From contig NZ_JAAAMJ010000005.1 in NCBI RefSeq assembly GCF_010500835.1, positions 124,001 to 188,000 on the forward strand: a DNA stretch of 64,000 bases, read 5' to 3'. The position numbers and the translations under genes were made by a program. Below, piece by piece: positions 29,456 to 37,429 of this stretch; positions within the stretch are counted from its first letter, which is position 1; every line of letters starts with the position of its first letter. This DNA is from Aurantimonas aggregata. GTDB taxonomy: Bacteria; Pseudomonadota; Alphaproteobacteria; Rhizobiales; Rhizobiaceae. Below the pieces are notes generated by a model. The model made no database searches. It saw only the letters and a program-made list of their open reading frames with translations, and was not told the origin of the DNA.

Positions 29456-29995
29456 ATGCGCCCTTCTTTCGTCTTCGCCGCCGTGCTCATGGCTGCCCTC
29501 TCCGTCGCTGCACCGTCGAAGGCGGCGGATGCGATGCGCGGTCATGCGCCGTCATCGGCCACCAGCACGCTTCCCGCCTGCGACGATGCGAAGGTTCTCG
29601 CCGAGGTCGAGGACCAGTTCGAATATGGCGCGCCGCGCGTGCTCGAAGCGCCGCTGGCGATTCTCGAGTTCAGCGGCATGTTCGAGAAGGCGTATTTCCC
29701 GCAGATCACCGCCGGCGCGCCGGCAGTGAATCCGATCGAACGGCGCTACTGCCAAGCCCAGGCGCTGATCTCCGACCACCAGCAGCGGACGGTCTATTAC
29801 GTGGTCGAATACCCGATGGGGTTTGCCGGTTCGAACGGCTATCTGGGCATCTTCTCGCCGCTGCGCGGCTGGCGTGCCGAGGGCTGCGTGCTCGGCCTCG
29901 ATGCGTGGCACGTCTACGGTGCCAACTGCGAATCGCTGCGCCGCTTCCAGCCGGAAGGCCGCACCTATGCCTATCCCGACTACGTCACCAAATAG
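29456..29995 (+). CDS. small secreted protein of unknown function
   Basis: A 179-residue protein from the ATG at 29456, chosen because a signal peptide starts there (hydrophobic core VFAAVLMAALSVAA, cleavage near SKAA-DA). An in-frame ATG 51 bases upstream would bury the signal. The mature part has four cysteines (in PACDDAK, RYCQAQ, EGCVLG and ANCESL), which could form two disulfides in the periplasm, and many aromatic residues (DQFEYG, VYYVVEYPMGF, RTYAYPDYV). I recognise it only as a type of conserved hypothetical protein. It sits between rlmJ and a glutathione transferase gene, same strand. Confidence 0.75.
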   Translation: MRPSFVFAAVLMAALSVAAPSKAADAMRGHAPSSATSTLPACDDAKVLAEVEDQFEYGAPRVLEAPLAILEFSGMFEKAYFPQITAGAPAVNPIERRYCQAQALISDHQQRTVYYVVEYPMGFAGSNGYLGIFSPLRGWRAEGCVLGLDAWHVYGANCESLRRFQPEGRTYAYPDYVTK

Positions 29996-30009
29996 GTTCC
30001 GCGTCTCTC

Positions 30010-30606
30010 ATGCGTCTTTATTATGCGTCTGCCTCACCCTTCGCCGCCAAGGTCCGCATGGCGGCCAGCCATTGCGGCTTCGTGCTGGATGAGGTCGCCG
30101 TCGACACCTCCGCCGAGCCGACCGACCTTCTCGCCGCCAACCCGCTCGGCAAGATCCCGAGCCTGGTGACAGACGACGGCTGCCCGGTCTTCGACAGCAG
30201 CGTGATCTGCGACCTGTTCGACCGGATGGGCGGCAACCAGCTGGTGCCGCAGCCGCTCGATGCCTGGCGGGCGGTGAAGACCTTCGAAGCGACGGTGGAC
30301 GGCGTCGTCGATGCGCTGCTGCTGACCGTCTACGAGGTCCGCTACCGGCCGGAAGAGAAACGCTATGACGGCTGGGTCGACAAGCAGACCCGCAAGGGCG
30401 AACGCGGGCTGGTGGTTCTCGACCAGCGGCTCGACGAACTCACCGAGGAGCTGACCATCGCGCATTTCGCGCTGGCCGGCCTGCTTGGCTGGATGAATAT
30501 AAGGTTCCCGGGCAAGGCCGCCGGCGAATTCCCGCGGCTCGCCGCATGGCTCGATGCGTTCGTCGCGGCAAACCCGTCGCTGGCCGAGTACGTGCCGCGC
30601 GCATAG
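30010..30606 (+). CDS. glutathione S-transferase family protein
   Basis: A 198-residue cytosolic protein with an N-terminal thioredoxin-fold domain (MRLYYASASPFAAKVRM, then NPLGKIPSLV and FDSSVICDLFD, the glutathione-binding cis-Pro and Asp/Ser loop) and an all-helical C-terminal domain. Ser-type residues (S8/S10) are at the usual catalytic place. Substrate is unknown. The start at 30010 lies 14 bases after the stop of the preceding secreted-protein gene, suggesting co-transcription. Confidence 0.9.
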   Translation: MRLYYASASPFAAKVRMAASHCGFVLDEVAVDTSAEPTDLLAANPLGKIPSLVTDDGCPVFDSSVICDLFDRMGGNQLVPQPLDAWRAVKTFEATVDGVVDALLLTVYEVRYRPEEKRYDGWVDKQTRKGERGLVVLDQRLDELTEELTIAHFALAGLLGWMNIRFPGKAAGEFPRLAAWLDAFVAANPSLAEYVPRA

Positions 30607-30627
30607 GCGAAACGGTTTCGGCGCAGA

Positions 30628-31293
30628 TCAGAATTTTAGCGCGACGCCGGCCCGGATCGAGTGCTCGTCGAAGCCGGACGACACCGAGGTGTTGCCGAGA
30701 TCGTAGGTTTCGCTGCCGTAGTCGGAGTAGCGATATTCGAGCCGCGAGGTGATGCTGTCGGTGATCTGCGCCTCGACGCCGCCGCCGACCGTGTAGCCGA
30801 CGCTGGTCTGCTCGTCCGACAAGCCGTTCAGCGACACTTCGTTGCGCGAGGCGGCGACGCCCGCCGTGGCGAAGACCAGGAACGGGTCGACCGCGACGCC
30901 GGCGCGCGCTCGCAGCGATCCGAAGATGTTGCCGTCCGCCGAGATCGCCGAACCGGTCGCGACATTGAACCCGTCGGCATCAACGGCCGAGCCGCCGAGA
31001 TCGGCTTCCAGCCCGTAGACGAAGCGGTCGGTCTGGAGGCTGTAGCCGGCATAGACGCCGCCGACGAAGCCGTCGCCGTCGAAGCTCGCGCCGCCGCTCT
31101 GGTCGAAATTGGCGCTGTTGTAGCCGACGAAGGCACCGGCATAGGGGCCGGACCAGACATAGACGGGGGTTGCAGCGGCACCAACGCCCACCGGCGAAGG
31201 CACGGCCTCGCTGTAGACGGCATCGGCCGCAAACGCAGGCGTGCTCAGCAGCGCCAGCGCGGTACCCAGGGCAAGATGTCGAAGCTTCACCAT
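30628..31293 (-). CDS. Omp25/Omp31-like small outer-membrane beta-barrel
   Basis: A 221-residue protein with a signal peptide (MVKLRHLALGTALALLSTPAFA-AD). It is followed by alternating amphipathic strands (AGAFVGYNSANF, GFVGGVYAGYSLQ, SLRARAGVAVDPFLVFATAGVA, SRLEYRYSDYG) and a C-terminal Phe in SIRAGVALKF, the outer-membrane insertion signal. It fits the eight-strand porin-like barrels common in Rhizobiales, which act in envelope stability. The start at 31293 is set by the signal peptide and AAAGG upstream. It is convergent with the GST gene (21 bases apart) and divergent from uvrC. Confidence 0.88.
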   Translation of the reverse strand: MVKLRHLALGTALALLSTPAFAADAVYSEAVPSPVGVGAAATPVYVWSGPYAGAFVGYNSANFDQSGGASFDGDGFVGGVYAGYSLQTDRFVYGLEADLGGSAVDADGFNVATGSAISADGNIFGSLRARAGVAVDPFLVFATAGVAASRNEVSLNGLSDEQTSVGYTVGGGVEAQITDSITSRLEYRYSDYGSETYDLGNTSVSSGFDEHSIRAGVALKF

Positions 31294-31594
31294 ACTCAGG
31301 CCTTTCAGATGCCCGTTCCGGTTCCTGACCGAAGAGGTGGGGACGATCTCCAACGGGAAAAGTGCGAATGTCGGGCGAAGGCTCCCGCCAGAGTGAAATA
31401 ATCTGAAATAGGATGAGAGCGTTGCAGGTTGGCCACAGCCACGCGGGCCGCTCGCGACGCGTCCGATACCGGCCCGCTCCCGACCCCGTGCATTCGACGG
31501 CCGGACGAATCATATAACGAAAACGCGCGGTGCAGATCGCACGCGACGACGACAACTCATGCGGCGCCAGCCGAGGCAGCGCCTTCAGGACGAC
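31294..31594. other. intergenic region between omp25-like gene and uvrC
   Basis: About 300 bases of divergent spacer. It should hold promoters for both flanking genes. I see no convincing -35/-10 pair; a TATAAC at about 31512 has no good -35. A short AT-rich patch at 31394-31410 holds two direct TGAAATA copies three bases apart. No RNA gene or small open frame with conserved features was found. Confidence 0.5.
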
Positions 31595-33637
31595 ATGACC
31601 GATCCCGACGACATCGACGACCTGGAAGACGACGACGCGGCGGAGCCGGCGGATATTGCCGTCACCGCGAGCAGCGCGGAGCTTCTGGCGTCGATCGAGT
31701 GGGACGATGCCGGCGGTGTCGCCGCAAGCGGCCTGACCGGCGTCGATCTCATCGTCGCCCTGGCCAAGCGGCTGCCGAACCGGCCGGGCGTCTACCGCAT
31801 GTTCGGCAAGGACGGCGAGGTCCTCTATGTCGGCAAGGCGCGCTCGCTGAAGAAGCGCGTCGTCAGCTACACCCGCCTCGGCGGCCATACGCAGCGTATC
31901 GCCCGGATGATCCGCGACACGCGGCAGATGGAGTTCGTGACGACGCGCACCGAGACCGAGGCGCTGCTGCTCGAAGCCAATCTGATCAAGCGGTTGCGCC
32001 CGCGCTTCAACGTTCTGATGCGGGACGACAAGTCGTTCCCGTACATCCTGGTCAGCGAGGACCACGAGGCGCCGGCGATCATGAAGCATCGCGGCGCGCG
32101 CTCGCGGAAGGGCAGCTATTTCGGGCCGTTCGCCTCGGCCGGCGCGGTTGGCCGCACCATCAACTCGCTGCAGCGTGCCTTCCTGCTGCGGACCTGCACG
32201 GACTCGGTCTACGAGACGCGGACCCGTCCCTGCCTGCTGCACCAGATCAAGCGCTGCTCCGCCCCCTGCACCGGCGAGATCTCGATCGACGACTACCGCG
32301 AACTGGTCGGCGAGGCGAAGGCATTCCTGTCGGGCCGCTCGAGCCAGATCAAGAGCGGCATGGCGACGGCCATGCAGTCGGCCTCGGAGGATCTCGATTT
32401 CGAGCGCGCGGCGATCTATCGCGACCGCCTGGCGGCGCTCTCCCATGTTCAGGCACACCAGGGCATCAACCCGGCCGGCATCGAGGAGGCCGACGTCTTC
32501 GCCATCCATCAGGAGGGCGGGCTCACCTGTATCCAGGTGTTCTTCTTCCGCACCGGCCAGAACTGGGGCAACCGCGCCTATTTTCCCAAGGCGGACCCGT
32601 CGCTCGAGCCGGAAGCCGTGCTGGGCGCGTTCCTCGCGCAATTCTACGACGACAAGCCGGCGCCGCGGCTGGTGCTGCTGCCGATCGCCGTCGAGGACGA
32701 GCCGCTGCTCGCCGACGCGCTCAGCGTTCGGGCCGAGCGGCGGGTGAAGATCGAGGTGCCGGCGCGCGGGCTGAAGAAGGAGCTGGTCGACCACGCCTCC
32801 AGCAATGCCCGCGAGGCGCTCGGCCGGCGGCTGGCCGAGACGTCGTCGCAGGCGCGCCTCCTCAAGGGCGTGCAGGAGACGTTCGGGCTGGCGCGCACGC
32901 CGCGGCGGATCGAGGTCTACGACAACTCGCACATCATGGGCACCGCCGCCGTCGGCGCGATGATCGTCGCGGGGCCTGAGGGCTTCGTGAAGAACCAGTA
33001 TCGCAAGTTCAACATCAAGGGCGTCGACATCACTCCCGGCGACGACTTCGCGATGATGCAGGAAATGCTGACGCGACGGTTCTCGCGCCTGCTGAAGGAG
33101 GAGGCCGAGGCCCCGCTGGCGGAGAGCGCGGCGGACGACAGCGGCGACGACGAGGAGGCCCTGTCGGAAGCCGGCCTGCCGGCCTGGCCCGACCTGATCC
33201 TGATCGATGGAGGCAAGGGCCAGGTGTCGGCGGTGCGCAGCATCCTCGAGGAACTCGGCATCGCCGACCGGGTGACGATGATCGGCGTCGCCAAGGGCGT
33301 CGACCGCGACGCCGGCCGCGAACGCTTCGTCACGGCGGGACGCGAGCCGTTCACGCTGCCGCCGCGCGATCCGGTGCTCTACTTCCTGCAGCGTCTGCGC
33401 GACGAGGCGCACCGATTCGCCATCGGCACGCACCGCGCCCGCCGTAAGAAGGAGCTGGTCAAGAATCCGCTCGACGAGGTGGAGGGGATCGGCCCGTCGC
33501 GCAAGCGCGCGCTGCTGCATCATTTCGGTACCGCCAAGGCGGTGTCGCGCGCCGGGCTCAGCGATCTCCTCGCCGTCGACGGCATCTCGGCGGCGATGGC
33601 GAAGTCGATCTACGACCATTTCCACGAGCGGGGATGA
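31595..33637 (+). CDS. uvrC: excinuclease ABC subunit C
   Basis: Nuclease subunit of nucleotide excision repair that makes both incisions with UvrB. About 680 residues from the ATG at 31595, preferred over an ATG 36 bases upstream because AGGA precedes it; the first 55 residues are an acidic extension. GIY-YIG domain: [18 protein letters not shown]. This is followed by a UVR motif region ([16 protein letters not shown]), the RNase H-like nuclease domain ([11 protein letters not shown]) and C-terminal helix-hairpin-helix motifs ([13 protein letters not shown]). A Glu/Asp/Ala-rich insert occurs within the nuclease domain. pgsA, moaD and moaE follow in the same direction, the typical rhizobial order. 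Confidence 0.96.
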   Translation: MTDPDDIDDLEDDDAAEPADIAVTASSAELLASIEWDDAGGVAASGLTGVDLIVALAKRLPNRPGVYRMFGKDGEVLYVGKARSLKKRVVSYTRLGGHTQRIARMIRDTRQMEFVTTRTETEALLLEANLIKRLRPRFNVLMRDDKSFPYILVSEDHEAPAIMKHRGARSRKGSYFGPFASAGAVGRTINSLQRAFLLRTCTDSVYETRTRPCLLHQIKRCSAPCTGEISIDDYRELVGEAKAFLSGRSSQIKSGMATAMQSASEDLDFERAAIYRDRLAALSHVQAHQGINPAGIEEADVFAIHQEGGLTCIQVFFFRTGQNWGNRAYFPKADPSLEPEAVLGAFLAQFYDDKPAPRLVLLPIAVEDEPLLADALSVRAERRVKIEVPARGLKKELVDHASSNAREALGRRLAETSSQARLLKGVQETFGLARTPRRIEVYDNSHIMGTAAVGAMIVAGPEGFVKNQYRKFNIKGVDITPGDDFAMMQEMLTRRFSRLLKEEAEAPLAESAADDSGDDEEALSEAGLPAWPDLILIDGGKGQVSAVRSILEELGIADRVTMIGVAKGVDRDAGRERFVTAGREPFTLPPRDPVLYFLQRLRDEAHRFAIGTHRARRKKELVKNPLDEVEGIGPSRKRALLHHFGTAKAVSRAGLSDLLAVDGISAAMAKSIYDHFHERG

Positions 33638-33730
33638 ACGCATCTTCGCCGCATAAGACGATCACTGCGGTTGACGCGACCCACCTGCCCGCGCTTCTAG
33701 GGGGCGCGCATCTGCGACGTGGACCCCATC

Positions 33731-34312
33731 ATGGCATCTCGGGCTCTCAGCCTTCCCAATCTCCTGACCTATGCGAGGATCGTCTGCGTTCCGCTGGTGG
33801 TCCTGTGCTTCTTCATGGAAGGCCAGCTGCGCAGCCCGGACTACGCCCGCTGGTCGGCGCTGGCGATCTTCATCGTCGCAAGCGTCACCGACTTCTTCGA
33901 CGGCTACCTTGCGAGAGCCTGGCAGCAGACGTCGACGATCGGCCGGATGCTCGATCCGATTGCCGACAAGCTGCTCGTCGCCGCGGTGCTGCTGCTGCTG
34001 GCCGCGGACGGCACCATTGCCGGCTGGAGCATATGGGCAGCGATCGTCATCCTCTGCCGTGAAATCCTGGTTTCGGGCCTGCGGGAGTATCTGGCCGAAC
34101 TGAAGGTTTCGGTCCCGGTCACGCGGCTCGCCAAGTGGAAGACGACGATCCAGATGGTGGCGGTCGGTTTCCTGCTGGCCGGTCCTGCCGGCGACAAGAT
34201 CTTTCCCTATGTCACCCAACTCGGGATCGGCCTACTCTGGGTCTCGGCGCTCGTGACGCTCTACACGGGTTACGATTATTTCCGCGCCGGCCTGCGCCAT
34301 ATCGACGACTGA
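33731..34312 (+). CDS. pgsA: CDP-diacylglycerol-glycerol-3-phosphate 3-phosphatidyltransferase
   Basis: Inner-membrane enzyme for the committed step of phosphatidylglycerol synthesis. About 193 residues from the ATG at 33731 (a GTG four codons upstream is possible). It starts with the typical SLPNLLTYARIVCVP, and the motif DG-x2-AR-x8-G-x3-D-x3-D is present (DGYLARA ... GRMLDPIAD, about 55-78). Several membrane helices follow. The uvrC-pgsA pairing is widespread and supports the PgsA call over other phosphatidyltransferases. Confidence 0.92.
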   Translation: MASRALSLPNLLTYARIVCVPLVVLCFFMEGQLRSPDYARWSALAIFIVASVTDFFDGYLARAWQQTSTIGRMLDPIADKLLVAAVLLLLAADGTIAGWSIWAAIVILCREILVSGLREYLAELKVSVPVTRLAKWKTTIQMVAVGFLLAGPAGDKIFPYVTQLGIGLLWVSALVTLYTGYDYFRAGLRHIDD

Positions 34313-34367
34313 GGGTTCCCGCGGCGATCATTACGCGACCGGGGCGACGACAGCGGAGACGATACTC

Positions 34368-34619
34368 ATGAAGCTCGCTTATTTCGCCTGGGTCCGCGAG
34401 CGCATAGGGCTGTCGGAAGAAGAAGTCGAACTGCCGGCCGGCGTCGAGACGGTCAGTGACCTGCTGCATTGGCTGAAGGGCCGCGGTGCCGGCTACGACG
34501 CCGCGCTTCAGGCGCCGGAGATCATTCGTGTCGCCATCGACCAGGAGCATGTCGACCATTCGCAGCCGCTCGCGGGCGCACGCGAGATCGCACTCTTCCC
34601 GCCGATGACCGGCGGCTGA
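34368..34619 (+). CDS. moaD: molybdopterin synthase small subunit MoaD
   Basis: The 83-residue ubiquitin-like sulfur carrier of molybdopterin synthase. It ends in the required Gly-Gly (ALFPPMTGG), where a thiocarboxylate forms. The N-terminus MKLAYFAWVRERIG is typical. The gene is two bases from moaE, and together the products make the MPT dithiolene from cyclic pyranopterin monophosphate. Molybdenum cofactor from this pathway would be used by the oxidoreductase encoded at 25-27 kb. Confidence 0.94.
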   Translation: MKLAYFAWVRERIGLSEEEVELPAGVETVSDLLHWLKGRGAGYDAALQAPEIIRVAIDQEHVDHSQPLAGAREIALFPPMTGG

Positions 34620-34621
34620 CC

Positions 34622-35095
34622 ATGGCTGACAAGATCATCGACCCGGTCGTGCGGATCCAGGCGGGTCGCATCGACATGGCTGCCGAGATCGCGGCTCTGT
34701 CGGGATCCGGTCAGGTCGGCGCGGTGGTGACCTTCTCCGGCTATTGCCGCGACGAAGGCGGGCGGCTGGAGGCGCTGGAACTCGAGCACTATCCCGGCAT
34801 GGCCGAGCGCGAGATCGAGCGCATGGCGCGCGAGGCGCTGTCGCGCTGGCCACTCCTGGGCTGCACGGCGATCCACCGCTTCGGCCTGGTGAAACCGGGC
34901 GAGGACATCGTCTTCGTCGGCTGCACCTCGGCGCACCGGCAGGCCGCCTTCGACGGCGCCTCCTTCCTGATGGACTTCCTCAAGACGCGCGCGCCGTTCT
35001 GGAAGCGCGAGCACCTGATCGACGGCTCGACCGGGGGCTGGGTGGAATCGCGCGATACGGACGACCACGCCGCCGATCGCTGGCACAAGCTCTGA
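34622..35095 (+). CDS. moaE: molybdopterin synthase catalytic subunit MoaE
   Basis: The 157-residue large subunit of molybdopterin synthase. Conserved segments are GAVVTFSGYCRDEG, LELEHYPGM, HRFGLVKPGEDIVFVGCTSAHRQAAF and the active-site lysines in APFWKREHL. The start at 34622 follows the moaD stop by two bases, as expected for coupled translation; the frame is open upstream only by overlap with moaD. Confidence 0.95.
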   Translation: MADKIIDPVVRIQAGRIDMAAEIAALSGSGQVGAVVTFSGYCRDEGGRLEALELEHYPGMAEREIERMAREALSRWPLLGCTAIHRFGLVKPGEDIVFVGCTSAHRQAAFDGASFLMDFLKTRAPFWKREHLIDGSTGGWVESRDTDDHAADRWHKL

Positions 35096-35194
35096 CGCCG
35101 TCCTGCACTGCACTGTCAGCCGCTTAGGACTCCCAGCTTCCGCACCTGTCATGTTTGATTTACACTTCTCCCGATCTTGGGAGGAGGCACCATC

Positions 35195-35521
35195 ATGAAG
35201 ATCAGGGATCGGCCGGAGTTTCGCGACAAGCCCAAACCGCTGAGCTTCGGCCCGGACGTGCTGGTCATCGACGCTGCCATGCAGATGGCAAAGCGCAATA
35301 TCGGCTCGGTCATGGTGATCGACGCCAACCAAAAGCTGCTCGGCGTGGTGACCGAGCGCGACATCCTCAACCGCCTCGTCGCCCGCGAACGCGATCCCAC
35401 GACGACAAGGCTCGACGAGATCATGACTGCGGGCGTGCGCGTCGCGAAGGCCGACGACGACCTGATCGAATGGATGCGGATCATGTCGAACGAGCGCTTC
35501 CGCCGCCTGAACGCGCCCTGA
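35195..35521 (+). pseudogene. CBS-domain protein, apparently truncated
   Basis: An open frame of 108 residues from the ATG at 35195 (GGGAGGAGG lies just upstream). It begins MKIRDRPEFRDKPKPLSFGP, the start of a family of rhizobial CBS-pair proteins, and the first CBS motif is complete (MAKRNIGSVMVIDANQKLLG, then VVTERDIL). The second CBS motif stops after MRIMSNERFRRLN-AP, exactly where relatives continue with a PVVD-type strand, the rest of the domain and, as I recall, a C-terminal membrane segment. A terminator follows within seven bases. The gene may encode a short functional protein or be the remnant of a deletion; I treat it as likely broken. Confidence 0.6.
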
Positions 35522-35527
35522 AACGAC

Positions 35528-35565
35528 GAAGGGAGGCACGACGGCCTCCCTTCGCATCATCTTTT
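35528..35565 (+). terminator. rho-independent terminator after the CBS gene
   Basis: Ten-base perfect arms GAAGGGAGGC (35528-35537) and GCCTCCCTTC (35544-35553) with a six-base loop; CTTTTAG follows eight bases later. It lies between the convergent CBS gene and ndk and could serve both strands. Confidence 0.7.
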
Positions 35566-35579
35566 AGAGCCGAGATGGT

Positions 35580-36002
35580 TCAGCCGACGATTTCGGTCTC
35601 GGAGAACCAGTAGGCGATCTCCTGGCTGGCCGTCTCCGGCGCGTCGGAGCCGTGCACCGAGTTTTCGCCGATCGACAGCGCGAACGCCTTGCGGATCGTG
35701 CCTTCGGCCGCATCCGACGGGTTGGTCGCGCCCATGATCTCGCGGTTGCGCGCGATGGCGTTCTCGCCCTGCAGCACCTGGACGATGGTCGGGCCCGAGC
35801 ACATCGACTCGACGAGCTCGCCGAAGAACGGCCGCTCCTTGTGGACGGCGTAGAAGCCCTCGGCCTCGCGGCGGCTCATCCAGACGCGCTTGGAGGCGAT
35901 GACGGAGAAGCCGGCCTCCTCGAACATCTTGGTGATGGCGCCGGTGAGGTTGCGGCGCGTGGCATCCGGCTTGATCATCGAGAACGTGCGTTCGACCGCC
36001 AT
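35580..36002 (-). CDS. ndk: nucleoside diphosphate kinase
   Basis: Transfers the gamma phosphate among nucleoside triphosphates via a phosphohistidine. The 140 residues match bacterial Ndk exactly: [18 protein letters not shown] at the start, with the catalytic H117 in ENSVHGSDA. The start is the ATG at 36002, preceded by AAGGATATCC. The frame stays open far upstream as antisense to other genes, which is ignored. It is downstream of a GST gene on the same strand with a 77-base gap. Confidence 0.97.
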   Translation of the reverse strand: MAVERTFSMIKPDATRRNLTGAITKMFEEAGFSVIASKRVWMSRREAEGFYAVHKERPFFGELVESMCSGPTIVQVLQGENAIARNREIMGATNPSDAAEGTIRKAFALSIGENSVHGSDAPETASQEIAYWFSETEIVG

Positions 36003-36079
36003 GGGATATCCTTTGAAAGAGGTTTGGAAGGTGGCGGACCTATAGCCGTCGGCCCCCGGCCCGGCAAGCCGGCCGCGCG

Positions 36080-36769
36080 TCAGGCCGCCGCCGGGACGAG
36101 CCGTCCCTCGCCGCCATGCAGGTCGAGGCAGCGCTCGAACCAGTCGGCGATCGGGTCGCCAGCCGGCAGCACCGGCAGGGACGAGCTCACCCGCAGCCAC
36201 TGGAATGCGCCGAAGACGATATAGTCGGCAAACAGCGGATCCGGCCCGCCGAGGAATGGCTGTGCGCCAAGCAGTGCCCGCAGCGGCTCGAGTTGCTGCA
36301 GGAACGGCGCGACGCGCTGCTCCCGCCCTTGGACCAGGGCTTCCAGCGTCTTGCCCATGCGCGTCTCGCGGCTCTGGCGAAAATACGCCTGGTCGACCGG
36401 ATCCAGCGCATCGTGGATGTCGAGCAGCGCCAGACTCCCGACCACCGGATGGATGGTCCGCTGCGACCAGCTTTCGACGAAGCGCGACAGATGCCGGCCG
36501 CCCTCCCCGCCGAACAGGCTCGGCGCGTCCGGGTAAGTGGCTTCCAGATATTCGGCGATGGCGAAGGAGTCCGCCACGACGGTTGCGCCGTCGCGAAGCA
36601 CCGGCACGATGCCAGACCCGCCCTCGATCGTCGGAACTCCGGTGAACGGCACCGGTACGGTCTGGAAGTCGAGGCCCTTGTGCCGGAGGGCCAGCCGGAC
36701 CTTCCAGCAATGCGGCGAGAAGGGCTTTGCCGGATCGCTGCCGACGAGTTCGTGAAGTAGGATCGCCAC
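36080..36769 (-). CDS. glutathione S-transferase family protein
   Basis: A 229-residue cytosolic protein with a thioredoxin-like N domain ([20 protein letters not shown], then [11 protein letters not shown] and [11 protein letters not shown]) and a helical C domain (about 85-229). It has a C/S-type active-site region (SPHC). The likely start is the GTG at 36769 with AAGGAA just upstream, since the conserved sequence begins immediately ([21 protein letters not shown]). The substrate is unknown. A DinB-like gene is divergent. Confidence 0.86.
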   Translation of the reverse strand: MAILLHELVGSDPAKPFSPHCWKVRLALRHKGLDFQTVPVPFTGVPTIEGGSGIVPVLRDGATVVADSFAIAEYLEATYPDAPSLFGGEGGRHLSRFVESWSQRTIHPVVGSLALLDIHDALDPVDQAYFRQSRETRMGKTLEALVQGREQRVAPFLQQLEPLRALLGAQPFLGGPDPLFADYIVFGAFQWLRVSSSLPVLPAGDPIADWFERCLDLHGGEGRLVPAAA

Positions 36770-36802
36770 GGGTGTTTCCTTCGCAGTGGGCAGGACGGCG
36801 CG

Positions 36803-37309
36803 ATGTATCACGACATGACGGTGATGTTCGCCGGCTATAATCGCTGGTGCAACGAACGGCTCCATGCATCCGCGGGCACGCTTTCGGATGACGAATTCCG
36901 TGCCGACCGCGGCGTCTTCTTCAAGTCGATGCTGGGCACGCTGAACCATATCCTGGCAGCCGACCGCATCTGGATGCGGCGCTTCACCGGCTCGGGCGAT
37001 GCGCCGACGCAGCTCGACGCGATCCTTTACGACGATCGCGAGGCACTGCGCTCCGCCCGCATCGCTGAGGACACCCGGATCGTGGAATGGGTCGCGGGCC
37101 TCTCTGAACCGGATTTGGCCGCGGCCTTCAGCTACGAGACGATCTCTTCCCCGCAGGTGATGACCCAGAAGCTCGGCCCCGCGCTGCTGCACATGTTCAA
37201 CCACCAGACCCATCACCGCGGACAGGCGCATGCGATCCTGACCGGCTTCGGGCGAGAGGCGCCGAGCCTCGATCTCGTTCGCTTCCAGCGAGAGACCGGA
37301 CAGGGCTGA
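36803..37309 (+). CDS. DinB-family protein
   Basis: A 168-residue four-helix-bundle protein of the DinB/YfiT-like family. The metal-binding histidines typical of the fold appear in [14 protein letters not shown] (H48) and in [15 protein letters not shown] (about 131-145, the His pair on helix 4). Members are thiol-dependent enzymes or of unknown role, and are not the DinB polymerase. It stands alone between a divergent GST gene and the co-directional ABC-F gene. No adjacent regulator suggests a specific stress. Confidence 0.88.
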   Translation: MYHDMTVMFAGYNRWCNERLHASAGTLSDDEFRADRGVFFKSMLGTLNHILAADRIWMRRFTGSGDAPTQLDAILYDDREALRSARIAEDTRIVEWVAGLSEPDLAAAFSYETISSPQVMTQKLGPALLHMFNHQTHHRGQAHAILTGFGREAPSLDLVRFQRETGQG

Positions 37310-37429
37310 TCGAGTTCTCGAACGAACTGCCGCCCGAGACCGATCACTTTCGCGCCTGTTCGGCGGTCGCCGCCGACTTCTCGCGCCAGCCCCCTTCCGC
37401 ACTGCGGCATGGCGTGGCAAAAGGGCGCC

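Noticed and set aside
30980-33643. An 887-codon leftward frame opposite uvrC
   Set aside because: Antisense shadow; UvrC on the plus strand has every expected domain.
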